Origin: Methylorubrum populi
Lineage (GTDB): Bacteria; Pseudomonadota; Alphaproteobacteria; Rhizobiales; Beijerinckiaceae
NCBI GenBank assembly: GCA_036946625.1
Contig: JAQIIU010000002.1
Location: 620,001-684,000 of the forward strand
Length of the DNA stretch: 64,000 nucleotides
Direction of reading: 5' to 3'
The translations under genes and the position numbers were made by a program. Below the pieces are notes generated by a model, which saw nothing but the letters and a program-made list of their open reading frames with translations, did no database searches and had not been told where the DNA came from. How positions within the stretch are numbered: the first letter of the stretch is position 1; every line of letters starts with the position of its first letter. Shown here in pieces: positions 27,984 through 36,814 of the stretch.

Positions 27984-29054
27984 TCACGGCGCCGCAGCCG
28001 CGCGCGGCAGAACCGCGTCGGGCTGTCCGGCGATCCGCTCGCCCCGCTCCAGGGTCGCGACCGAGAGAGGCTGGCCGCGTCCGCGCAGGGCGTGGGTGCC
28101 CAGCGGCCGGACGACGACGCCGTCCGGCAGGCCCGGCAGGCGGGCGAGCAGATCCTGCGAGATCAGCGTGTCGACGCCGAGCGGGCGGCACAGCGCCTCG
28201 ACGCGGGCGACCACGTTCACGGCGTCGCCGAAATAGGCGATCTTGTGCCGGTCGACCCCGACTTCCGCGGTCACCACCGGACCGCCGTGCAGGCCCGCCC
28301 GCAGCCGCGGCACGGTGCCGAAGCGCGCCTCCCAGGCCTCGGCATCGGCCGCGATCCGCTCGCGCACGGCGAACAGGCACGCGACGCAGCGGGCATCCTT
28401 CAGGCCGCGCTCCATCGGCCAGGTGATCATGGCGAGGTCGCCGATATAGTCGTCGGTCGAGCCGTAGAACCGGCGGACCGGCTCGGCCAGCGTCGCGAAG
28501 ACGGCGCTCAGGTATTCCTGCGCACGCAGATCCCCGTGCGTCTCGGCGAAGGCGGTCGAGCCGACCACGTCGAGGAACAGGAAGATGCGCTCCTCCTCGA
28601 CCGGGCGGTGATAGCGGCCGACGAGGAAGTTGATGAACACCTCGCCGCCGATCAGGTCGCGCATGCGGATCACGAAGACGAGCAGGGCCGAGACGGCGAG
28701 CGCGTAGGCCAGCACCCGCGGCGTGGTCCGTACCGCCTCCGACAGGCTGTCGCCGGTCAGCCCGAGCAGCCAGACGACGAATCCGCCGAACGCGGTGCCG
28801 ACGACGATCATCGCCACGTAGGAGAGTTCCGCCGCGACGACGTAGAGCCCGGCGGGCAGGCGCCGGATTCGCGACTGCACGCCCGCGAGCAGCACGCCCC
28901 GGTCGAAGGCGAGCGCGGAGATGCCCACGCCCAGCCCGTAGGTGAAGCCCGCCCCCGGGGTGGCCCCGCCGACGAAGATCACGTTGTAGAGGAGGCCCGC
29001 GCCCCCCGACGCGAGCAGGATCAGGAGCCAGAACCAACGATGGTGCGGCAGCAT
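27984..29054 (-). CDS. Membrane-bound class III adenylate/guanylate cyclase
   Basis: The 356 residues start MLPHHRWFWLLILLASGG and have about four to five membrane helices (residues 8-155), followed by a class III cyclase catalytic domain: FLFLDVVGSTAFAETHG (metal-binding Asp), DDYIGDLAMITWP (second metal position), GLHGGPVVTAEVG, and KIAYFGDAVNVVARVEAL. It likely makes cAMP. An alternative start 50 codons upstream adds only an Arg/Pro-rich stretch and was not used. The substrate-specifying residues cannot be assigned with confidence. Confidence 0.85.
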   Translation of the reverse strand: MLPHHRWFWLLILLASGGAGLLYNVIFVGGATPGAGFTYGLGVGISALAFDRGVLLAGVQSRIRRLPAGLYVVAAELSYVAMIVVGTAFGGFVVWLLGLTGDSLSEAVRTTPRVLAYALAVSALLVFVIRMRDLIGGEVFINFLVGRYHRPVEEERIFLFLDVVGSTAFAETHGDLRAQEYLSAVFATLAEPVRRFYGSTDDYIGDLAMITWPMERGLKDARCVACLFAVRERIAADAEAWEARFGTVPRLRAGLHGGPVVTAEVGVDRHKIAYFGDAVNVVARVEALCRPLGVDTLISQDLLARLPGLPDGVVVRPLGTHALRGRGQPLSVATLERGERIAGQPDAVLPRAAAAP

Positions 29055-29344
29055 CAGACCGGGCTCCGTTGGCCGGCGGCGGCACCCGCTCCCCGCGCGG
29101 CGGCCCGGAGGCCTTGCGGGCGAGCGTCGGGCAGGCGGGTCGACACGGGGGCTCCCTTCTCGGCGATCACGCGAAGCCGGCCGGCTGACCGGCACGGCCT
29201 TCACGCTGCCGAAGGCTCATGCCCGCATCGTGGCGCGAATGTGGCGCACCGCCGCATGCCGGGGTCGGGCCGCCCGGAAAAGATGTCCGTTCGCCCGCTC
29301 GACGGGAGGCTTCTCCCCCGGCATCCGGGCCGTTTCGGAAGCGG

Positions 29345-31543
29345 CTACTCGCCGACGCCGAACAGCTTCTCCAGGAAGTTCCGGTCGTCCCGGCTCGGGC
29401 CCCGTTCGCGGCCGCCGGGGACGGGGCGCGGCGGGAGCGCCGAGGCCGTCTGCTCGGGCTCGCCCAGCAGGGCGCCGATCAGGCCGCCGGGGCCGCCGTC
29501 GCGCTCGGGAGCCGCCTCGGGCTTCGGTGCGCGCCAGCGGTTGAGGCCGGGCAGGCCCGCCGGCTTCTCGCCCTTCAGCGCGGTCGTCATGTAGGCCTTC
29601 CAGATGTCCACCGGCAGGCTGCCGCCGGAGGCCCGCTTGGTCGGCTCGCCGTCGTCGTTGCCGAGCCAGACGCCGGTCACCAGCGTGGCCGAGTAGCCGA
29701 CGAACCACGCATCGCGGAACTCCTGGCTGGTGCCGGTCTTGCCCGCGAGTTCCCAGCCGGGGATGTCGGCCTTCCTCGCCGTGCCCATGGTGAAGACATC
29801 GTGCATCATGGCGTTCATCATGCCGACGGCATTGGGGTCGGCGACGCGGCCGAGCCCGCCCTCGCCGCGCTTGTACAGCACCTTGCCGGTGGCGCTCCTG
29901 ATGTTGGCGATGACGTAGGGGATCACCCCGGTCCCGCCGTTGGCGAAGGCGCAGTAGGCGCCGACCATTTCGAGCGGCGTGACCTCCGAGGTGCCGAGCG
30001 CGATCGAGCCGTTGGCCTGGAGCGGGGAGGCGATGCCGAGCCGCTGGGCGGTCTGCACCACCGCCTTCGGGCCGACCTCCTGGCCGAGCCGCACCGCGAC
30101 CGTGTTGAGCGAGAGCGCCAGCGCCTCGCGCAGGGAAACCGGCCCGCGATAGTTGTGGGAGTAGTTCTCCGGGGCCCAGTTGCCGATCCGCACGGGCGCG
30201 TCGTCGCGCACCGTGTCGGGCGTCAGGCCGCGCTCGACCGCGGCGAGGTAGACGAACGGCTTGAAGGCCGAGCCCGGCTGCCGCTTGGCGGTGGTGGCGC
30301 GGTTGAACTGGCTCTGCGCATAGTCGCGGCCGCCCACGAGCGCCCGGATCGCCCCGTCCGGCCGCATCGAGACCAGCGCGCCTTGCGCGACGTTGTAGCG
30401 GGTGCCCTTGGCGTTGAGTTCGTCGGTGAGCGCCTTCTCGCCCGTCGCCTGCAGGGCGGCATCGACGGTGGTGGCGACGACGATGTCCTCGTCGAACTTC
30501 GGCAGGAAGTCGTCGAGCACGTCCATCACGAGGTCGGCGACGTAGTTCTGCGAACCGCCGCCGCGGGTCGAGGCGGGCCGGGCCGGCTGGGCCAGCGCCA
30601 GCTTCGCGTCCGGCGCCTTGGCGAAGCCCAATTCCTCCATGGCGGCGAGGACTTGCCCGGCGCGGGCCTGCGCCGCCTTCAGGTTGCGGTTGGGCGCCAG
30701 CCGCGACGGCGCCTGCACGAGGCCGCCGAGCATGGCGGCTTCCGCCAGCGTCACGTTCTTGGCGGGCTTGCCGAAATAGCGCTGCGCGGCGGCCTCGACG
30801 CCGTAGGCGCCGGCGCCGAAATAGACCCGGTTCAGGTAGAGTTCGAGGATCTCGTCCTTGGTGTATTTGTGCTCCAGCCACAGCGCCAGGATCGCCTCCT
30901 GGATCTTTCGCGAGGCGGAGCGCTCGGGCGTCAGGAAGAGGTTCTTGGCGAGCTGCTGGGTCAGCGTCGAGCCGCCCTGCGCCACGCCGCGCCGGGTCAG
31001 GTTCTGCGCGATCGCGCGGGCGACGCCGACCGGATCGATGCCGAAATGATCGTAGAAGCGCCGGTCCTCGATGGCGACGAAGGCGCGCGGCAGGTAGGGC
31101 GGCAGTTCCTTGATCGACACGACCCGTCCGCCGGTCTCGCCCCGGTTGGCGAGCAGCGAGCCGTCGCTCGCCAGGATGGCGATGTTGGGCGGGCGCTTCG
31201 GAACCGCGAGCTGGTCGATCGGCGGCAATTGCGAGGCGTGGTAGGCGATGAGGCCGGCCAGCCCGATCACGCCCCAGAGTCCGAGGACGAGCCCGGCATA
31301 GGCCAGCCGGCCGAACCAGGAGCGCCGCCGCTTCGGCGGGCGCCGGCCTCCGCCACCGGAGGCCTTGCGGCCGCCGCCGCGCGGCGTGGAGCCGGACCGG
31401 CCGGTGCCCGATCCGCGCACCGCCGTGCCGCCGCCGGAGCGGTCGCCGCGGGAAAGGCGCACATCGAGGCGCCCCGGCTCGCTCCCCTCCGGGATGTCGA
31501 AGGTGGGCTCGCTGCGTGGTTTGCGTCCGCGTGCCTGCGCCAT
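29345..31543 (-). CDS. pbpC/mrcA-like: Penicillin-binding protein 1A (class A, bifunctional)
   Basis: Polymerises and crosslinks peptidoglycan on the periplasmic side of the inner membrane. The 732 residues have a Gly/Arg-rich cytoplasmic tail (about 1-75), one membrane helix (about 80-100), a GT51 domain with AFVAIEDRRFYDHFGIDPVG and GGSTLTQQLAKNLFLTPERS, and a transpeptidase domain with SxxK in QPGSAFKPFVY, SxN in ALSLNTVAV and KTG in LAGKTGTSQEFRDAWFVGY. The C-terminal 60 residues are Pro/Gly-rich. Identification as a class A PBP is secure; the exact paralogue name is not. Confidence 0.93.
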   Translation of the reverse strand: MAQARGRKPRSEPTFDIPEGSEPGRLDVRLSRGDRSGGGTAVRGSGTGRSGSTPRGGGRKASGGGGRRPPKRRRSWFGRLAYAGLVLGLWGVIGLAGLIAYHASQLPPIDQLAVPKRPPNIAILASDGSLLANRGETGGRVVSIKELPPYLPRAFVAIEDRRFYDHFGIDPVGVARAIAQNLTRRGVAQGGSTLTQQLAKNLFLTPERSASRKIQEAILALWLEHKYTKDEILELYLNRVYFGAGAYGVEAAAQRYFGKPAKNVTLAEAAMLGGLVQAPSRLAPNRNLKAAQARAGQVLAAMEELGFAKAPDAKLALAQPARPASTRGGGSQNYVADLVMDVLDDFLPKFDEDIVVATTVDAALQATGEKALTDELNAKGTRYNVAQGALVSMRPDGAIRALVGGRDYAQSQFNRATTAKRQPGSAFKPFVYLAAVERGLTPDTVRDDAPVRIGNWAPENYSHNYRGPVSLREALALSLNTVAVRLGQEVGPKAVVQTAQRLGIASPLQANGSIALGTSEVTPLEMVGAYCAFANGGTGVIPYVIANIRSATGKVLYKRGEGGLGRVADPNAVGMMNAMMHDVFTMGTARKADIPGWELAGKTGTSQEFRDAWFVGYSATLVTGVWLGNDDGEPTKRASGGSLPVDIWKAYMTTALKGEKPAGLPGLNRWRAPKPEAAPERDGGPGGLIGALLGEPEQTASALPPRPVPGGRERGPSRDDRNFLEKLFGVGE

Positions 31544-31993
31544 GCGATCCCTTGCGTCCGGGGCCGCCGGTCCTCGAAAGAGACCGTGAGCCTGCCGCGA
31601 CCATGCTCCCCTCGCGCGATCCGCGAAGGCGCGGATCCGATGTGCCTCGGATGGTCCGCCTCGAACGGCCCGCCCCCTCCGCCGGCCCGGAACGGCCGTG
31701 CGGGCGCCCCGTCGCCCGGCCGATCCTCGCGGGATCCGCGGCGCTTCGGGGGAGCCTCGTGAGAGAGGCTAAATGCGGCGGGTTTAAGGGGCGTTAAGGC
31801 AGCCGCCGCACGCCCGGCGCGCATCGGCCGGATCTTCACGCGTGATCGTCTCGTGCGTGATCCAAACGGGTTCAAAGGGGTGGCGTCGCGGCGCGACAGC
31901 CTCTATCCCCTGTTCCCGCTCTCGAAGCGTCGGTGCCCGGGGGCCCCTTGGCCGGCCGGATCGGCCCGTCACGGAACGAGGCTCGAAGGGTCG

Positions 31994-33286
31994 ATGGCGC
32001 GCTCCGTTTTCGTTCTGCTGCATCGCTGGGCCGGTCTCGCGATCGCCGCCTTCCTGTTCGTGGCGGGGCTGACCGGGGCGGTGATCTCCTGGGATCACGA
32101 GCTCGACGACTGGCTCAACCCGCATCTCCACACCGTTGCGAGCCGGGGCGAGGCGATCCCCGCCCTCGACCTCGCGCGGCGGTTCGAGGCCCGCGAACCG
32201 CACGCCCGCGTCGCCTACTTCCCCCTCGCCGCGGAGGCCGGGCAATCGCTGTCGCTGTTCGTGGTGCCGCGGGTCGATGCGGCGATGGGCAGGCTGCACC
32301 CCCTCGGCTACAATCAGGTCTTCCTCGATCCCGTCACCGGGGCCGAACTCGGCCGGCGCGAATGGGGCCGGGTCTGGCCGATCACCGGCGAGACCCTGAT
32401 CTCCTTCCTGTACAAGCTGCACTACTCGCTGCACCTGCCGGAGATGTGGGGCGAGGAGCGCTGGGGCATCTGGCTGATGGGCATCGTCGCCATCGTCTGG
32501 ATGCTCGATTCGTTCGTCGGCTTCTACCTGACCCTGCCGGTGCGCAAGGCCGCCCATCCGCAGCGCCCGGCGGCGGTGGAGCGGCAGCTCGGACGCGGCT
32601 GGTGGTCGCGCTGGAAGCCGGCTTGGCGGGTGAAGACCTCGGGCAGCGCCTACCGCATCACCTTCGACCTGCACCGCGCCTTCAGCCTGTGGACCTTCGC
32701 GCTGCTGTTCCTGCTCGCCTTCACCGCCTTCTCGCTCAACCTCTACCGCGAGATCTTCCTGCCGCTGATGTCGAGCGTCTCGCAGGTCTCGCCCGACCCG
32801 TCGAACACCCGGCCCTTCGTCTCGCCGCTCGAGCCGATCGAGCCGGGCGTGGACTACGCGAACATCCTGGAGAAGGCGCAGGAGGAAGGGCGCCGCCGCG
32901 GCTGGAAGGAGCCCGTGGGCGCACTGGCCTACACGTCGATGCAGGGCTTCTACACCGCACGCTACTTCGAGCCCGGCGACGACCACGGCGCGGCGGGCGT
33001 CGGCCCGGCGGCGATCCACTTCGACGGCCGTGACGGCCGCGTCATCGGCGACCGCCGGCCCTGGGTCGGCACGGCCGCCGACATCTTCGTGCAGGCGCAG
33101 TTCCCGGTGCATTCGGGCCGCATCCTCGGCCTGCCCGGCCGCATCCTGATCTCGGTCATGGGCCTCGTCGTCGCGATGCTCTCGCTGACCGGCGTCGTGA
33201 TCTGGTGGCGCAAGCGCGCCGCCCGCCTCTCGGTGCGCCGCAAGGCGGTCGCGCTTCCGGCCGGCCGGCCGGTGCCGGCCGAGTGA
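31994..33286 (+). CDS. PepSY-associated membrane protein
   Basis: The 430-residue protein has four PepSY-type membrane helices: one near the N-terminus (VLLHRWAGLAIAAFLFVAGLTG), two in the middle (LMGIVAIVWMLDSFVGFYLTL and FALLFLLAFTAFSLNLY) and one near the end (ISVMGLVVAMLSLTGVVIWW). Periplasmic PepSY modules lie between them. Relatives are often iron-regulated and linked to siderophore or cytochrome reduction, but no such genes are adjacent. The ATG at 31994 sits behind GAAGGG. The 450-bp gap to the divergent PBP1A gene shows only a short direct repeat (gcgtgatc) near 31850. The stop TGA is the target duplication of the following MITE-A. Confidence 0.88.
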   Translation: MARSVFVLLHRWAGLAIAAFLFVAGLTGAVISWDHELDDWLNPHLHTVASRGEAIPALDLARRFEAREPHARVAYFPLAAEAGQSLSLFVVPRVDAAMGRLHPLGYNQVFLDPVTGAELGRREWGRVWPITGETLISFLYKLHYSLHLPEMWGEERWGIWLMGIVAIVWMLDSFVGFYLTLPVRKAAHPQRPAAVERQLGRGWWSRWKPAWRVKTSGSAYRITFDLHRAFSLWTFALLFLLAFTAFSLNLYREIFLPLMSSVSQVSPDPSNTRPFVSPLEPIEPGVDYANILEKAQEEGRRRGWKEPVGALAYTSMQGFYTARYFEPGDDHGAAGVGPAAIHFDGRDGRVIGDRRPWVGTAADIFVQAQFPVHSGRILGLPGRILISVMGLVVAMLSLTGVVIWWRKRAARLSVRRKAVALPAGRPVPAE

Positions 33287-33451
33287 TACGCCGTCCGGTC
33301 GATGCGTTCGGCCTGTCTCTGCGTCATCGCGAGGCGAAGCCGTGGCGATCCAGGGCGCGCCCTTTCCGGATAGGCCGTGCCCTGGATCGCTTCGCGGCCG
33401 CTCGCGATGACGGAGGGGGGCCAAACCCGAAGCGATCAATCGGAAACGGTA
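33287..33451 (-). mobile_element. MITE-A copy 4, flanked by TGA/TGA, at a stop codon
   Basis: 165 bp, inverted orientation. The left TGA (33284-33286) is the stop of the PepSY gene and the right TGA is 33452-33454. It contains the full GGATCGCTTCGCGG stem segment that matches the IS110 target site. Repeat B begins 5 nt further on. Confidence 0.8.
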
Positions 33452-33455
33452 TGAG

Positions 33456-33568
33456 ACCAACCGGCGATGATCCCGGCTCATCGCCGGTCGCCCGCGCGAA
33501 GGCGCGGCGGCGGGCGTCCGCCGGACGCAGGGAAGACGACCATCGGTCGGCGTCCAGGCCGCTTGGTA
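33456..33568 (-). repeat. Repeat B copy 1
   Basis: About 113 bp with ACCAA...TTGGT ends. Inverted relative to two other copies at 50462-50577 and 56327-56442, with which it shares gtccggcggacgcccgccgc and cgcgcgggcaaccggcgatg segments (reverse complement here). Function unknown. Confidence 0.6.
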
Positions 33569-33583
33569 GAAGAGTGCCTCGGA

Positions 33584-34369
33584 TCACGGCTTGGCCGGCA
33601 GCGCGCGGCGGCGGCCGGTCCTGCGGGCGGGGGCGAGTCCCGGCAGGTCGTCGTGGTGCAGGAGCAGGACGCCGGTGGTGCCGGCGAGCTTGCGGGCGGC
33701 GGGGGTGAAGCCGGCATTCGAGACCACGGCGGCCATGTCGCCCGTCCAGTGCAGGGCCGCCGCCGCCGCCTCCTGCACCGCCGCGTTGCCGACCGGGCGG
33801 CCGTAGCGCTTGCACTGCACGACGAGGCGAACGCCGTCCCTCTCGGCGATCACGTCGCAGCCCTGGTCGCCGCTGGCGCCCGTGGGCCGGGCATCCCAGC
33901 CCCCCTCCCCCAGAAGCTCGGCGCAGTAGCGCTCGTAGGCGACGCCGTCCTCCGGCGTCTCCAGCGCGTCGGGAAGCCGGTGGGCGCAGGCCGCCCGCTC
34001 GACGATCTCGATCATCTCGTCGAAGCGCGGCTCGGCATAGTCCGAGAAGCCGCGTTCCTCGACGAGCGGGAGCACCGTGCGCTCGACGAAATACGTCCGC
34101 TCGCGCAGCCAGCCGTCCTCGATCGTGTTGCCGTAGGCGTCGAGGAAGCGTTCCTGCCGACGGCGCAGGGCCAGCGTCGGGGCGTGGCGCCGAGCGATGC
34201 GGCGCACGAGCGACCGGAAGCGGCGCGGGCGGTCGAGGCGGCGGAGCAGGATCGCGAGACAGGCCGCTCCGGTGGCGGCGAAGGCCGGCGCCCCGTAGCG
34301 GAGGCCGGCGGCGCCTCCGACGACGAGCGTCCAGAACAGGCGCGTGGCAGTGGGCGACCGGCCGGACAT
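33584..34369 (-). CDS. Membrane-anchored Mrr-like restriction endonuclease domain protein
   Basis: The 261 residues start MSGRSPTATRLFWTLVVGG with two hydrophobic helices (about 10-45). A charged helical linker follows, then a C-terminal Mrr_cat-type nuclease domain of the PD-(D/E)xK fold: GASGDQGCDVIAERDGVRLVVQCKRYGRPVG (catalytic Asp and Q-x-K) and VSNAGFTPAARKLA. Such domains cleave modified or foreign DNA. No methylase or other restriction gene is adjacent. An anchored solitary nuclease could act at the membrane on incoming DNA, which is inference. The ATG at 34369 has GGGAGAG upstream. Confidence 0.85.
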   Translation of the reverse strand: MSGRSPTATRLFWTLVVGGAAGLRYGAPAFAATGAACLAILLRRLDRPRRFRSLVRRIARRHAPTLALRRRQERFLDAYGNTIEDGWLRERTYFVERTVLPLVEERGFSDYAEPRFDEMIEIVERAACAHRLPDALETPEDGVAYERYCAELLGEGGWDARPTGASGDQGCDVIAERDGVRLVVQCKRYGRPVGNAAVQEAAAAALHWTGDMAAVVSNAGFTPAARKLAGTTGVLLLHHDDLPGLAPARRTGRRRALPAKP

Positions 34370-34581
34370 CGTCTCTCCCGCGAGGGCCGGACCCGTCCGG
34401 CTCGCGGGGACTGTTTCAGCGAGGCGTTGCCCGACCTCTAAAGGCCGAGCCGGTGACGAGGCCACCCCGGGAGAGGGGACGGATCCGATGTGGATAAGTC
34501 GCGTGGGCACGCGCGTCGTCACGGCTGCGCGGTGTCGGCCGCGTCGACCGGCTCCGCGCGGCGATTGCGGGAAACCTGGGC

Positions 34582-35109
34582 TCAGGCGACGTCCTGGGCG
34601 CGGGCCCGGCTGCGGCGGCGCTGCGGCGGCGCGGCGTCCGCCGGGTTGGGTGACGGTTCGGACTCGGCCGGGGCCGGTGTCTTCGACGGCCACTTCCGGC
34701 GCTGCTGGCCGAGCCCCATGGTGCGTGCCAGCTCCGAGCGCGTCGCGGCGTAGTTCGGCGCGACCATCGGATAATCGTCGGGGAGGTTCCAGCGCGCGCG
34801 GTACTCGTCGGGCGAGAGGTTGTAGCGCGTCCGCAGGTGCCGCTTGAGCGACTTGAACTTCTTGCCGTCCTCCAGACAGATCAGGAAATCCGGCTGGAGC
34901 GAGCGGCGGATCGATACGGCCGGCGTCCGCGGCGGCTCCCCGGGCTCGGCCGGCGCCTGGGACAATTCGAAAAGGGCCCGGTGAACTGAGGTGATCAATC
35001 CCGGCAGCTCACCCGCCGCCAGCGAGTTGTTGCCCACGAAGGCCGACACGACATCGACGGTGAGAGCCACGTGATCGCCAGCGGAGCCTTCCTCAAGCGA
35101 CATGTTCAA
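34582..35109 (-). CDS. MucR/Ros-family transcriptional regulator
   Basis: Alphaproteobacterial zinc-finger-type regulator that binds AT-rich DNA and controls exopolysaccharide, motility or cell-cycle genes. The 175 residues carry the MucR core around CLEDGKKFKSLKRHLRTRYN and SPDEYRARWNLPDDYPMVAPNYAATRSELARTMGLG. The classical Cys-Cys-His-His ligands are only partly present: Cys78 and His91 remain, the second Cys is Asp81 and the last His position is Tyr96. The basic C-terminal tail ends RRRSRARAQDVA. The upstream 390 bp are unusually AT-rich, typical of genes that MucR proteins bind. Confidence 0.9.
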   Translation of the reverse strand: MNMSLEEGSAGDHVALTVDVVSAFVGNNSLAAGELPGLITSVHRALFELSQAPAEPGEPPRTPAVSIRRSLQPDFLICLEDGKKFKSLKRHLRTRYNLSPDEYRARWNLPDDYPMVAPNYAATRSELARTMGLGQQRRKWPSKTPAPAESEPSPNPADAAPPQRRRSRARAQDVA

Positions 35110-35410
35110 TATCCCTTCGACATGCGCGAGCGATCTCCTGCAATAGGCGGCATCCGGGCGATACCGTCATCGTCGAGGACAAAATCAGTGCGCGGAATTC
35201 CATCGGATTTAACCTTTGATGGAGAATTCCGCAAGACGGATTCAAGGAACTTCGGAAAGCAATGAGACCTTTTGTCATATGGCTTGCTGGGCCGGTAAAA
35301 CACGCATCTGAGATGCCGGAATCGATGCCGATCGACGGTACGATGTGGAAGGACTTGTCGGGATCGTCCGGCAAGGTCGGTCTGGTGCGCGGGGTTTTGC
35401 TGGTTTCTGC
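35110..35410. other. AT-rich gene-free stretch upstream of mucR homologue
   Basis: About 300 bp with clearly lower GC than the surroundings, including runs such as ggatttaacctttgatggag and ccttttgtcatatggcttgc. It is the likely promoter and autoregulatory region of the MucR-type gene. A 92-codon frame crossing it was not accepted because it runs into repeat E and lacks coding bias. Confidence 0.45.
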
Positions 35411-35414
35411 TCTT

Positions 35415-35461
35415 GCATCGTCTTTTCGGGAAAGCCGGCAGCTCCCTTTCGGGACGCTGCT
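35415..35461. repeat. Repeat E copy 3
   Basis: gcatcgtcttttcgggaaag...ctccctttcgggacgctgc is the same near palindrome as at 17792-17840. It lies about 40 nt beyond the 3' end of the aldolase gene and may form its 3' transcript end. Confidence 0.5.
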
Positions 35462-35502
35462 CCGGCGGTGTCCGGAGGAAGACGATTGCCGAGCGGCGCT
35501 CG

Positions 35503-36153
35503 TCAGCGACCGGACTTTTCGCGCGGTCCGTACGACTTGAACCGCTCGACGGTCTCGGCGACCTCGGCGTCCGAGAGGACCGCCGGCGTGCCGACCTGCA
35601 GGGCGATGGCGTATTGGCGGCACAGGGTCTCGACCTCGACGGCGAGCCACATCGCCTTGGAGAGATTCGGGCCGGTGGCGATCATGCCGTGGTTGGCGAG
35701 CAGGCAGGCGCTGCGCCCTTCCAGGGCGTCGAGGGCGAGATCCGAGAGGGCTTGCGTGCCGTAGGGCGCGTAGGGGGCGCAGCGGATGGTCGGCCCGCCG
35801 GCCATGGCGATCATGTAATGCACCGCCGGAATCGCCCGGCCGCAGATGGCGAAGCCGGTGGCGTAGGGCGGGTGGGCGTGGACGACGGCGCCGATCTCGG
35901 GCCGCGCGGCCAGGATGTCCCGGTGGAAGCGCCATTCGGAGGAGGGGGCCAGCAGGTGGTCGCAATGCCCGTCGAAATCCATCGGAACGAGGTCGTCGGG
36001 GCTGAGCTGCTCGGCCGGGATGCCCGAAGGCGTCACGAGAAACCCGGGCCCGGAACGGACCGAGATGTTGCCCGAAGTGCCCTGGCTGAGGCCGAGATCG
36101 AGCATCCGGCGCATCGCCTCGACCATCGCTTGGCGGCTCGCGAAAGACGGCAC
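35503..36153 (-). CDS. Class II aldolase (fuculose-phosphate aldolase type)
   Basis: Zinc-dependent class II aldolase/adducin family. The 216 residues begin at a GTG (MPSFASRQAMVEAMRRMLDLG) behind GGGGAGG. Motifs are GLSQGTSGNISVR, TPSGIPAEQLSPDDL, SSEWRFHRDI (catalytic Glu), the zinc His pair in AVVHAHPPYATG and the third His in CLLANHGMIATG. Length equals that of L-fuculose-1-phosphate aldolase, but the natural substrate is unknown. It stands alone. Confidence 0.88.
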   Translation of the reverse strand: MPSFASRQAMVEAMRRMLDLGLSQGTSGNISVRSGPGFLVTPSGIPAEQLSPDDLVPMDFDGHCDHLLAPSSEWRFHRDILAARPEIGAVVHAHPPYATGFAICGRAIPAVHYMIAMAGGPTIRCAPYAPYGTQALSDLALDALEGRSACLLANHGMIATGPNLSKAMWLAVEVETLCRQYAIALQVGTPAVLSDAEVAETVERFKSYGPREKSGR

Positions 36154-36416
36154 GGGACACCTCCCCTGTCTGAAACGCGGTCGCGCGCGACCGCCTCGTT
36201 CAGATGCCGCCGGACCCGCGATCCGTAAAGCGGCGTCGAACGGCGCGTCGGGTGAAACGGTCACGGACGCACGCCGCCGGGATCGGTCGGGCCCGCGACC
36301 GCGCCCTCGGCCATGAGTCGGCCATGAGCAGGAACTCGCCGAACGCGAGCATCGGCGCGATGTGTTCGAGTTTGACGGGACGACCGTGCCCGGATCCGGT
36401 GCCGATTTCCGGCAAG

Positions 36417-36735
36417 ACCATCGCTTGAAGCGATGGCCCTGGTTTTCCTGGCTCGCCTCATACCGTTTCCGCTTGATCGCTTCGGGTTTGGCCACCCTCC
36501 GTCCTCGCGAGCGGCCCGCGAAGCGATCCAGGGCGCGGGCATGTCCGGAAAGGGCACGCCCTGGATCGCCACGGCTTCGCCTCGCGATGACGCAGGAGAG
36601 GCCGAACTCATCGACCGGATGGCGTATCAGTCGCCGGCGCCGGCTTCCGCGGGCTCAGGCTTTCGCTCCGCGCGGCGCTCTTGGTCGTGTCCCTTGGCGC
36701 CGCGAAGCCGCTCGGGCGGCTTCGAGCGATGGCCC
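36417..36735. repeat. Repeat F copy 1, interrupted by MITE-A
   Basis: The left part (accatcgcttgaagcgatgg, 36417 on) and the right part (ctttcgctccgcgcggcgct...ggcttcgagcgatggccc) match segments flanking the other interrupted MITE-A at 50.7-52.2 kb. The two outer ends are roughly inverted copies. MITE-A copy 5 lies between the parts. The remaining 36154-36416 holds no gene I can support. Confidence 0.45.
36461..36626 (+). mobile_element. MITE-A copy 5, flanked by TCA/TCA
   Basis: 166 bp with the standard ends; TCA at 36458-36460 and 36627-36629. It is inserted inside repeat F. Confidence 0.8.
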
Positions 36736-36814
36736 TTGCGATTTCCGGGTTTCGTGATTGCGCGAGGGCGTATCGCCCTCGGTCTCGCGCCGCGGGATGG
36801 TATAGGCGGGCGCC

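Noticed and set aside
35262..35540. A 92-codon plus-strand frame in the mucR upstream region
   Set aside because: It runs through repeat E into the aldolase gene and lacks coding bias and a ribosome site.
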